Part shown: positions 1 through 4,912 of the stretch, in pieces | How the letters are laid out: every line of letters starts with the position of its first letter | How positions within the stretch are numbered: position 1 is the first letter of the stretch | Assembly (NCBI GenBank): GCA_027886945.1 | Contig: JAPCJM010000015.1 | Coordinates: 1-5,441, forward strand | Length of the DNA stretch: 5,441 nt | Direction of reading: 5' to 3' | Source of the DNA: Nitrososphaerota archaeon | Lineage (GTDB): Archaea > Thermoproteota > Nitrososphaeria > Nitrososphaerales > UBA183 | The notes under the pieces: model-generated | Databases searched by the model: none | Told to the model about the DNA's origin: nothing | Seen by the model: the letters and a program-made list of their open reading frames with translations, nothing else | Position numbers and translations under genes: made by a program

Positions 1-365
1 ACGAGGGCAGATACTACATCTCGCTCAAGGGATACTCGAAATCGTTCTTCCGGGCGCTTGGGTTTGAACCGTTTCCGGGGACCCTTAACCTCCGCCTAAC
101 GAATGAAGCAATGATTGAGCAACGTCGGCGCCTCGGACTCATGGAAGGCATCGATATTCCGGGCTTTTCAGATAGCAAAAGATCTTATGGGCCAGTGAAG
201 GTCTTCAGGGCGAAGATTGCAGGGAAGCATGCAGGTGCAGTTCTCGCCATCGAAAGGACGCACTACGACAATTCAGTCTTAGAAGTCATCTCACCAATCA
301 ACCTGAGAAGGGTCCTCAAGCTGAGGGACGGCGATGAGTGTTCCGTCACAGCTTTCCTGAAGTAG
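1..365 (+). CDS. ribK: CTP-dependent riboflavin kinase domain (DUF120/RibK), 5'-truncated by window edge
   Basis: The frame is open from the first base (first whole codon at 3) to TAG at 363-365, so the gene begins outside the window; the ATG at 111 is internal. The visible 120 codons open with EGRYY, the end of the glycine-rich nucleotide-binding segment, then GFEPFPGTLNLRL, whose Thr and Asn bind Mg-nucleotide in RibK. ERTHYDNSVLEVISP and LRRVLKLRDGDE follow, near the family consensus. Archaeal RibK phosphorylates riboflavin to FMN using CTP instead of ATP. Kinase-only members are about 130-140 residues, so little may be missing. However, many archaea carry RbkR, a form with an N-terminal DNA-binding helix-turn-helix that also regulates vitamin B2 genes; the window cannot show which this is. 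The 3' end overlaps the convergent gene by 20 bases. Family assignment is firm; activity is inferred from motif retention. Confidence 0.9.
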   Translation, partial: EGRYYISLKGYSKSFFRALGFEPFPGTLNLRLTNEAMIEQRRRLGLMEGIDIPGFSDSKRSYGPVKVFRAKIAGKHAGAVLAIERTHYDNSVLEVISPINLRRVLKLRDGDECSVTAFLK

Positions 366-768
366 GATCTGGCGCTTCGATGGAGAATGTTACCAGCTCT
401 CCGTCCTTCAGACCGAATTTGTCTCTTAGGAAGACTGGCGAAATCAGTTCCGCGACGCTCTCGTTGTAAAAGGTGACATCGATGAAAAGCAGGGTCACCC
501 TCTGGCCGTCCATCATTCCGTTGAAGCAATTCAATGCACTGAATGACTCGCCGTCCCGGACGAACGAGTCCACCTTGACCCCGCCCATGCTCCTCAGATG
601 CTTCAGTTCCGCGATCGAAGCATCATCTTCCAACTTGACGTTGAGGGTGCCCGGGTAGGGGCGATACCCCAAACACTCCTCGAACCTCTTCTGGTATTCC
701 GGGTGACCAACGTAGTACCTCCCCTTTCCCATCCCGCTGAACACCCTCCCCCTCACCTCTAGCTGCAT
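346..768 (-). CDS. Second, diverged RibK-like protein (DUF120), complete, 140 aa
   Basis: This full-length DUF120 protein has the usual length of a stand-alone archaeal CTP-dependent riboflavin kinase. In order it shows the glycine-rich loop GMGKGRYYV (residues 12-20), LGYRPYPGTLNVKL (33-46) with T41 and N43 at the Mg-nucleotide positions, and ELISPVFLRDKFGLKDGE (107-124) at the C terminus. Where the neighbouring paralog reads ERTHY this one reads DVTFY (97-101), so the Arg and His are lost while the Thr stays. The segment between about 47 and 90 also aligns poorly. The ATG at 768 is the first possible start, because an in-frame TGA lies six codons upstream. There is no helix-turn-helix extension. 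The gene is convergent with the other RibK-like gene and divergent from the Nudix gene. It may be a working kinase, a kinase of changed specificity, or a flavin or nucleotide sensor; the sequence does not decide. Confidence 0.88.
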   Translation of the reverse strand: MQLEVRGRVFSGMGKGRYYVGHPEYQKRFEECLGYRPYPGTLNVKLEDDASIAELKHLRSMGGVKVDSFVRDGESFSALNCFNGMMDGQRVTLLFIDVTFYNESVAELISPVFLRDKFGLKDGELVTFSIEAPDPTSGKL

Positions 769-830
769 CTGGCCCGGGCGCCCTCACCCTCCATAAAAAG
801 GGCGATTGACTTATCTACAATCAAAACACA
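769..830. promoter_or_regulatory. Divergent promoter region between RibK-like and Nudix genes
   Basis: This 62-base gap must hold the start signals for both divergent genes. The AT-rich core ATAAAAAG at 793-800 reads as a TATA-like box rightward and as CTTTTTAT leftward. It lies about 30-35 bases before the Nudix ATG at 831 and about 25-30 bases before the RibK-like ATG at 768, which fits archaeal TATA-to-start spacing for leaderless or short-leader mRNAs. No Shine-Dalgarno sequence precedes ATG 831. Next to the minus-strand start are two overlapping 8-base GC palindromes, GCCCGGGC (772-779) and GGGCGCCC (776-783), which could be an operator or chance in GC-rich DNA. Promoter function is inferred. 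Confidence 0.45.
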
Positions 831-1376
831 ATGTTTCTGGTCATGCAGAAGCAGGAAATACTGATCCTCGTCGACGACAACGACAACGAGATAGGGACTG
901 ACTCACGAGAGAATTGTCACTCAGGCAAGGGAAAACGCCACAGGGCCTACACTGCCTTTGTCTTCCACGACGGGAAACTGCTCCTTCAGCAGCGGAGCAA
1001 GAAGAAGCTCCTCTGGCCAGGCGCATGGGACGTCTCATTCACCAGCCACGTGTACCCCGGGGAGACCTACCAGCAGGCGGCGAAAAGGAGGGCCCTCCAG
1101 GAATTGGGAGCAAACGTAGGTCCTCTGACCGACATGCATTCGTTTGTCTACTTCGCTCCCCAGGGTGAAAACGCAGAGAACGAGTTCTGCAGGGTCCTGG
1201 TGGGGGAGTTCGACGGCAAGATCACACCGAACAGCGACGAGATGATGTCCGTCAGGTGGGCAACTGTCAAAGATGTGCAGGGTGACCTTCGCTCACACCC
1301 TGAATCCTACACCCCGTGGTTCAAACTATCATTCGAGGGCTTCCTGAACAACCCTGCTTCGAAGAAGTATGCCTAG
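831..1376 (+). CDS. Nudix protein of the type-1 isopentenyl-diphosphate isomerase family, catalytic Cys replaced
   Basis: The 181-residue protein aligns with the bacterial-type IDI-1 fold. That enzyme interconverts isopentenyl and dimethylallyl diphosphate in isoprenoid (archaeal lipid) synthesis. Metal-site residues appear with IDI spacing: H30 and H37 in CHSGKGKRHRAY, H73 in TSHVYPGE, E91 in the Nudix helix AAKRRALQELG (83-93), and E116 and E118 in AENEF. WPGAWD (62-67) and the C-terminal YTPWF are also family-like. The catalytic cysteine (C67 in E. coli) aligns with T71 (codon ACC), so isomerase activity is doubtful; it may be a Nudix hydrolase on a related diphosphate. The ATG at 831 is chosen because it follows the TATA-like box by about 31-38 bases; the ATG at 843 is an alternative. 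Most archaea use the unrelated FMN-dependent type 2 enzyme. The TAG stop interlocks with the convergent DHH gene's stop. Confidence 0.8.
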   Translation: MFLVMQKQEILILVDDNDNEIGTDSRENCHSGKGKRHRAYTAFVFHDGKLLLQQRSKKKLLWPGAWDVSFTSHVYPGETYQQAAKRRALQELGANVGPLTDMHSFVYFAPQGENAENEFCRVLVGEFDGKITPNSDEMMSVRWATVKDVQGDLRSHPESYTPWFKLSFEGFLNNPASKKYA

Positions 1377-2377
1377 GTTAGCTCGTGGACCTCGCCCAGG
1401 AGCTCTCCCACTCGCTTGAGCGTCGCGTCCAGGGCTTCATCTTCGCTCACCATGGTGGAGAAAGACGCTGCCGTTGAGTGTCCCCCACCGTGACCACCAA
1501 GCCTCCTCGACATCTCCTCGCTCACCTGGGTCCCCAGTTTGACCCCCGTCCCGTCCAGGAACCTCTGAGTGGACCTCAGGCTGACCCTCGTTTCTCCCTC
1601 TGATTCCCCGCACACCACCGCTATGTCCGCCCCAAGGTACACGAGCGACCTGGCCACGTGGGCCTGGAACGAGCCGACGATGCTCGACGCCGCGACCCAG
1701 TCCCCGGCCCTGTAGATCTTGAGCCTCTGAGCTCCCTTCAGCTTCGCCAAGACTTCTCCGCGGTCGGGCTCGCTCCTCAGCTCTCTCCTCGCCAACGCCA
1801 CGTCGGCCCCAGCATCCAACAGCTTCACCACTGTCCTCAACCCAGACGGCCCGGCGATGGCGAGGTGGGACGAGTCGAACATCAAGGCCTCCAGCAACGC
1901 CTGCGCTGTCTGCCCGTCTATGTCGACGGAGAGGTCCTGGAAGAGGCCGAAGACCACCTCGGCCGCCGATGTCGCCCCCTCGTCCACTATCGTCAAGTCG
2001 TAGGTGTTTCCTTGCCGCAGCGGGTGATGGTCAACAAGCACCTTCACCCCCCCGCTGGCCCTCATCTTGTCTTTCCAGTCGTTAAGGAGCTCCTCATCCC
2101 CTACGTCCACGGCAACATACAGGTCGTATTCCTCCGTGCTCTCTTGCACAGTCCTGTGTGGGAATCTTTCGCTCAGCTTAGTCGTCAGCGTAGTCATCCC
2201 CCCTGGGGTCACTATGACGACCTCGCACCGAGGGGCGAGGCTCCTGATCAGCTTCGCGAGGGCATATGCCGAAAGATAAGCGTCGGCGTCCGCATTCCGG
2301 TGGCACACGACGGCCGCCCTGTGCAAATCCCTGGCATCAAGAAACGGGAACTTCCTGAGCACGGCGTCGGTGGTCAA
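1373..2377 (-). CDS. DHH/DHHA1 family phosphoesterase (NrnA/RecJ-like)
   Basis: DHH phosphoesterases use a two-metal centre to cleave phosphoester bonds in nucleotides or short nucleic acids. The 334 residues show motif I as H26-x3-D30-x-D32 (CHRNADADAY), motif II as D91 in VAVDVGDE, motif III as DHHP at 116-119, and the GATSAAE segment at 134-140. A C-terminal DHHA1 domain carries GGHGGGHSTAAS at 294-305, the substrate-binding glycine-histidine motif. The size and two-domain layout fit NrnA-like oligoribonuclease/pAp-phosphatase relatives rather than full-length RecJ; the true substrate is unknown. DHH genes commonly sit beside prefoldin beta in the archaeal exosome superoperon, as here. The start is TTG at 2377, 15 bases after the prefoldin stop and in the same frame as it; there is no Shine-Dalgarno sequence, so translation probably depends on coupling. 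GTG at 2362 (residue 6) is an alternative. The gene ends at TAG inside the shared CTAG. Confidence 0.88.
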   Translation of the reverse strand: MTTDAVLRKFPFLDARDLHRAAVVCHRNADADAYLSAYALAKLIRSLAPRCEVVIVTPGGMTTLTTKLSERFPHRTVQESTEEYDLYVAVDVGDEELLNDWKDKMRASGGVKVLVDHHPLRQGNTYDLTIVDEGATSAAEVVFGLFQDLSVDIDGQTAQALLEALMFDSSHLAIAGPSGLRTVVKLLDAGADVALARRELRSEPDRGEVLAKLKGAQRLKIYRAGDWVAASSIVGSFQAHVARSLVYLGADIAVVCGESEGETRVSLRSTQRFLDGTGVKLGTQVSEEMSRRLGGHGGGHSTAASFSTMVSEDEALDATLKRVGELLGEVHELT

Positions 2378-2392
2378 GGGGGCGCTGTATAC

Positions 2393-2773
2393 CTAGGCGT
2401 CCCCAGGTGGCTGCGCCTGGGACTGCTTGCCCCTTACCGCTTCGTCGATTTTGGTCTGAAGGTCCCTCAGGCTGTCCTTGAACCTGGTCTCCTGCTTCGC
2501 TAGCACCATCTTTCTTGTGTTAGCGAGCTCCTTTTTCTCGTTTAGTTCCTTCATTACGTCCTCCTTTTTCACCTTCACAAGCAGGTTTCCCGCGAACTTG
2601 TAAACCGCCTCTGTTTCCGCAGCCTTCTGCAATTCTTCAAGGGCCTTCTCTGTCTCCGAGAGTTCCAGTTCCACCTGCTGCTTCTGAGCCATCACCGCTT
2701 GCAGGTTTTGCTGAGTCTGGTCGAACCTCGCCAGCTGTTCTCTGATAATCGGCGGAAGCTCGGGCTGGCTCAT
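2393..2773 (-). CDS. pfdB: Prefoldin subunit beta
   Basis: Prefoldin is the cytosolic jellyfish-shaped chaperone (two alpha, four beta subunits) that holds unfolded proteins and passes them to the thermosome. The 126-residue product has the beta-class plan: an N-terminal coiled-coil helix (about 9-54, rich in Gln, Glu, Leu), one beta hairpin around AVYKFAGNLLVKVKKEDV (56-73), then a second helix (about 74-115). It ends in a short polar tail that is likely disordered. The ATG at 2773 is chosen because MSQPELPPIIREQL is where the family normally begins. The frame stays open to 2905, but that longer form adds 44 unrelated residues and overlaps the Pcc1-like gene out of frame. A GAGGT lies 13 bases before the ATG and a TATA-like box about 28 bases before it. 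It follows the Pcc1-like gene by 26 bases and precedes the DHH gene by 15. Confidence 0.93.
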   Translation of the reverse strand: MSQPELPPIIREQLARFDQTQQNLQAVMAQKQQVELELSETEKALEELQKAAETEAVYKFAGNLLVKVKKEDVMKELNEKKELANTRKMVLAKQETRFKDSLRDLQTKIDEAVRGKQSQAQPPGDA

Positions 2774-2796
2774 TTTCGGTCCGGCGACCTCGTATC

Positions 2797-2805
2797 TACT
2801 TATAG
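2797..2805 (-). promoter_or_regulatory. TATA-like box for prefoldin beta, overlapping the upstream stop codon
   Basis: On the minus strand CTATAAGTA overlaps the TAA stop of the Pcc1-like gene (2800-2802). Its centre is about 28 bases before the prefoldin ATG at 2773, the archaeal spacing for a transcript starting at or very near that ATG. This would let prefoldin and the DHH gene be transcribed independently of the genes upstream. It is a sequence match only; operon readthrough would also serve. Confidence 0.35.
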
Positions 2806-3036
2806 CCTTTCGGGGTTCTGGGCGACCGACCTGATTTTGTCGAGGAGCTCCCTCGCCCTTTCGGCCATTTCCGCCGGCTGCTCTGACTCGATCTTGACCT
2901 CGCACAGTCCATTGCGTAACTTCGCGGATGGGAATGACTGCCTGATCGCGTTCGCCGTCTTCTTGTCCGCCCTAAAGGCGATCTTCAGCTCAACGAACCG
3001 AATGGGTCTATCTGGCTTTGGCCTGCGAGAGGTCAT
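2800..3036 (-). CDS. Small Pcc1-like protein (possible KEOPS subunit)
   Basis: This 78-residue protein has a predicted strand (12-22, IRFVELKIAFR), a helix (23-35, ADKKTANAIRQSF), a short strand region (39-51, containing LCEVKIES), and a C-terminal amphipathic helix (54-71). That order resembles Pcc1, the small dimerising subunit of the KEOPS complex that helps make the t6A modification of tRNA. Pcc1-like genes often precede prefoldin beta in this archaeal gene neighbourhood, and the length fits. No diagnostic residue makes the call certain; an uncharacterised superoperon protein is the alternative. The ATG at 3036 is supported by GTGAT, complementary to the 16S tail, 8 bases upstream. It lies 30 bases after the homing-endonuclease remnant and 26 bases before prefoldin beta, so it probably belongs to the same transcription unit as prefoldin. 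Confidence 0.5.
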   Translation of the reverse strand: MTSRRPKPDRPIRFVELKIAFRADKKTANAIRQSFPSAKLRNGLCEVKIESEQPAEMAERARELLDKIRSVAQNPERL

Positions 3037-3066
3037 AGGACCAAATCACTCGAGGTAGTCGAGCGT

Positions 3067-3384
3067 TCACTTCTTCCCAAGGGCAGCCCTCACTACATCG
3101 GATGACACTCCGAATAAACGAGCTAATCGTGCATACGATTCCCCTGATTTGGCTCGAAGGCTCCGCAACGATTCCACCTGTTCGTGGGTCAGTTTGGCCC
3201 TCTTTGCGCTACTCCGTCTTCCCCCTATCAGTGCTGAGATTTTGATTCCTTCGGACTTGCTAAATGGCATCGACACAGTCCGAAGAAGCCCTTCTCGTCT
3301 TCCCGATTCGATTGCAACGTTCAGCCTTCGCAACGCCTCTTCTCCAGTAATCCTGTCTTCCAAGTAGTCGATCGCTATTTGCAA
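3067..3384 (-). pseudogene. Homing-endonuclease-like protein, C-terminal part with HTH domain (downstream of in-frame TAG)
   Basis: This is the continuation, in the same reading frame, of the LAGLIDADG-like gene immediately upstream; only a TAG and one GAT codon separate it from the N-terminal part. The first third, beginning IAIDYLEDRITGEEALRRLN, resembles the linker after the nuclease core in archaeal LAGLIDADG proteins. GRREGLLRTVSMPFS (28-42) follows. The end (about 65-102, LTHEQVESLRSLRAKSGE then YARLARLFGVSSDVVRAAL) is a helix-turn-helix that probably recognises DNA. Alone it lacks nuclease residues. It could be translated by reinitiation at TTG 3384, which has AAGGA (3392-3396) 7 bases upstream; otherwise it is the untranslated remainder of a broken gene. 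Codons look intact beyond the one stop, so the break may be recent. Confidence 0.65.
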
Positions 3385-3387
3385 ATC

Positions 3388-3744
3388 CTATTCCTTCTTA
3401 AATGCGAATGGAAGCATAAGCTTGCAAAGGAGTTGGACCTCACGTTGAGCGTACACAGTGAGCACGTAATTCGTGGTGCGCCCCGACATCCTCCGCTGGG
3501 TCTTTATCGCGCGGGTGGGGATTCCCTCTGCCGTCAGGAAGTCTCTAATTTGGACTAGCTGGGGGAGATAACTCTCTGAGAATTCCAGCGAGAAGGTCAG
3601 AGTGAATGTGCGAACCCGAATTGAGACACTTCCATCGCCATCGAAATAAGCTGCTACCTGTCTCCAAGAACTGTATGGGTTCAATCCGCCGTGAGTCAAA
3701 TCTGGTCCGTCATGAATTCGAGGCTTGGTGAACTTAGGTTCCAC
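3388..3744 (-). CDS. LAGLIDADG homing-endonuclease-like protein, N-terminal part ended by an in-frame TAG
   Basis: Homing endonucleases cut a long target site and promote their own spread. The 118-residue product carries VAAYFDGDGSV at 30-40, a LAGLIDADG core helix whose acidic D37 is the expected metal-binding catalytic residue. Alternating beta strands follow (SIRVRTFTLTFSLEF; later RTTNYVLTVY), then a helix ending LCKLMLPFAFKKE before TAG at 3388-3390. Only one LAGLIDADG motif is visible across both parts, which would imply a homodimer of the single-motif class. The start is GTG at 3744, directly after an in-frame TGA, without a Shine-Dalgarno sequence. Local G+C (about 42-48% in short hand counts) is below that of the conserved genes, consistent with acquired DNA. 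It sits between the L37Ae and Pcc1-like genes, not inside a gene or a recognisable intron. Without its C-terminal helix-turn-helix the protein is probably not functional. Confidence 0.7.
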   Translation of the reverse strand: MEPKFTKPRIHDGPDLTHGGLNPYSSWRQVAAYFDGDGSVSIRVRTFTLTFSLEFSESYLPQLVQIRDFLTAEGIPTRAIKTQRRMSGRTTNYVLTVYAQREVQLLCKLMLPFAFKKE

Positions 3745-3878
3745 TCAAGAATCCGAAAATTTACGTCTGAACGATACTTAAGGCCCCATTCTTCCCTGGT
3801 TAAATTCAATCATTGTAAGACTACTTCTCCCTGGTGATCTGTACCCCGTGAGGCTATGAAGCTAACAGGCAATGAATA
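3745..3878 (-). promoter_or_regulatory. AT-rich gap after the L37Ae gene with a possible TATA box
   Basis: This 134-base spacer is the longest gap in the window. On the minus strand CTTAAGTATC (3773-3782) is TATA-like and lies about 34 bases before the GTG start of the endonuclease-like gene. A short direct repeat, ACCAGGGA followed by G/A-rich bases, occurs twice on the minus strand within about 3792-3836. I looked for rpoP here (a Zn-ribbon protein of about 50 residues) and found no Cys-rich frame; the best ATG opens only 11 codons. No tRNA or convincing terminator is visible. Confidence 0.3.
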
Positions 3879-4100
3879 CTATTTTGCAGCCTGCTCTAGC
3901 GAATACGCGCCACCCGCCACGGTGTAGCCGCACACTTTGCAACTCCATATCCCCGAGGCGGTCCGACTGAGCTTCATGCTCGAGCACGCCGGACACTCTC
4001 GGGCTTGCTTAAGCGTCCTGAAGACCCTGGCGTACCTTTTCCTGAGTGTACCGCCATATTTCTGCCCGAGCCCCTTCAGACTCTCATTTGCTTTTGGCAT
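3879..4100 (-). CDS. rpl37ae: 50S ribosomal protein L37Ae
   Basis: L37Ae is a small zinc-ribbon protein of the archaeal/eukaryotic large ribosomal subunit that binds 23S rRNA. The 73-residue product has a basic N-terminal part with the family-typical KYGGTLRKRYARV (14-26). A four-cysteine zinc ribbon follows, C36-x2-C39 and C54-x2-C57 (CPAC and CKVC), with the conserved SGIWSCKVCGYTVAGGAY stretch (49-66). The length is slightly under the usual 80-95, with a short N terminus. The ATG at 4100 overlaps the last base of the rrp42 TAA stop (TAATG), a classic coupling arrangement. Its position directly after rrp42 is the standard archaeal order and confirms the call. It ends in TAG. The usual next gene, rpoP, is not found. 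Confidence 0.95.
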   Translation of the reverse strand: MPKANESLKGLGQKYGGTLRKRYARVFRTLKQARECPACSSMKLSRTASGIWSCKVCGYTVAGGAYSLEQAAK

Positions 4101-4912
4101 TATTTCGCGGCCCCCAGAATCAACTTTCGGATTTCCTTTCCTACTCTGATCGATGTGTCGACGGCTTCGAGGACCTGGGCTGGGGTGATAGTGCTCGCCT
4201 CCCCCTTTTGACTGGCGACAACGTTGCCGTCATCGTCTGTTGTTATGGTAATCCTCATGTCCATGGACGCCTCCTCTTCTGTATTGGGGTCTACGACGAG
4301 CCTGTCCCCTATCCTGGCCAACGTGACTGAGACCGGAGTTTTCTCGACCTTGACGGGCACGACCTCATCGGTTGCCTCAGCCTTTTCGTCCTTGACAACA
4401 TACTTCTTCATCTTGGAAGTCCTCAGGGCGGCCACAACGGCATAGCTAGTCGCGTCGAACAGGTTACCATCTACGTTCATCACGTTGCAGTCGACGAAGA
4501 CCGTCACGACGCTCTTGCCCGGAATGAGGCAGAGCTTGGTAAGGTCGACCATCTCCGACTCCCGTATTCCCCTGTCCACCACTCTGGCCAGCTCGATCGC
4601 CTCCTCGCTCGGCGGGCCGGGCTCGGCGTACGGAGAGGCCATCGGGAGAATCTCCGCGTTCACGACCAAGAGCCCTTTGTCGGGTGTGTCGGGGAAGGGC
4701 GTACCAGTGGCTATCTTCACCCCTGCGATGACCTGGGTGTTCCCAAGCGTGACCTTGGCCGACCCGTTTGCCTTTGGTATTATCCCGGTCTCAATCTTTA
4801 GGGGTCTATGCTCGTCGAGGGCACGCTCGTCCATCCTCTTCCCGTCCGCCAGGAGCTGCACCATCTGAGCCTTCCTTATCGTCTCCACCACGTAATTCTT
4901 CTTCATCGACAA
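4100..4912 (-). CDS. rrp42: Exosome complex component Rrp42
   Basis: Rrp42 is an RNase PH-fold subunit. It pairs with Rrp41 in a trimer of heterodimers to make the ring of the archaeal exosome, which degrades RNA 3' to 5' phosphorolytically and can add tails. Rrp42 is itself catalytically inactive but completes the RNA and phosphate sites. The 270-residue product matches the family length and has its hallmarks: GKRMDERALDEHRPLKIETG (24-43), ANGSAKVTLGNTQVIAGVK (48-66), EPGPPSEEAIELARVVDR (97-114), and DLTKLCLIPGKSVVTVFVD soon after. The start could be TTG at 4912, directly abutting the rrp41 TAG, or ATG at 4906 (residue 3). A strong GGAGGT (4923-4928) is 10 bases before the TTG but 16 before the ATG, which favours TTG. 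It overlaps the L37Ae start by one base. Confidence 0.96.
   Translation of the reverse strand: MSMKKNYVVETIRKAQMVQLLADGKRMDERALDEHRPLKIETGIIPKANGSAKVTLGNTQVIAGVKIATGTPFPDTPDKGLLVVNAEILPMASPYAEPGPPSEEAIELARVVDRGIRESEMVDLTKLCLIPGKSVVTVFVDCNVMNVDGNLFDATSYAVVAALRTSKMKKYVVKDEKAEATDEVVPVKVEKTPVSVTLARIGDRLVVDPNTEEEASMDMRITITTDDDGNVVASQKGEASTITPAQVLEAVDTSIRVGKEIRKLILGAAK

Noticed and set aside
1371..2398. 8-base inverted repeat GCCTAGGT / ACCTAGGC flanking the DHH gene as mobile-element ends
   Set aside because: Each copy is just a stop codon in a CCTAGG palindrome; the repeat is too short, there is no transposase, and the gene belongs to the conserved superoperon.
1658..2503. Long 281-codon plus-strand open frame opposite the DHH and prefoldin genes
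   Set aside because: It is an antisense shadow of GC-rich coding sequence: Pro/Arg/His-rich with no domain, while the minus strand carries clear DHH and DHHA1 motifs.
2774..2905. 44-residue N-terminal extension of prefoldin beta from an upstream start at 2905
   Set aside because: The extension is basic, unlike any prefoldin, and overlaps the Pcc1-like gene in another frame; the family normally begins at the Met at 2773.
3049..3063. Hairpin CTCGA-GGTAG-TCGAG before the Pcc1-like gene as a terminator or operator
   Set aside because: It has only five base pairs, no following T-run in either direction, and lies where the ribosome site is needed; chance is likely.
3388..3390. Pyrrolysine (or other amber) recoding of the internal TAG
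   Set aside because: TAG serves as the ordinary stop of most genes in the window, and neither a Pyl-type gene context nor a downstream recoding hairpin was recognised.
3745..3878. rpoP, a tRNA or a C/D-box guide RNA in the gap after L37Ae
   Set aside because: No Cys-rich short frame, no cloverleaf, and no properly spaced RTGATGA/CTGA box pair could be found.
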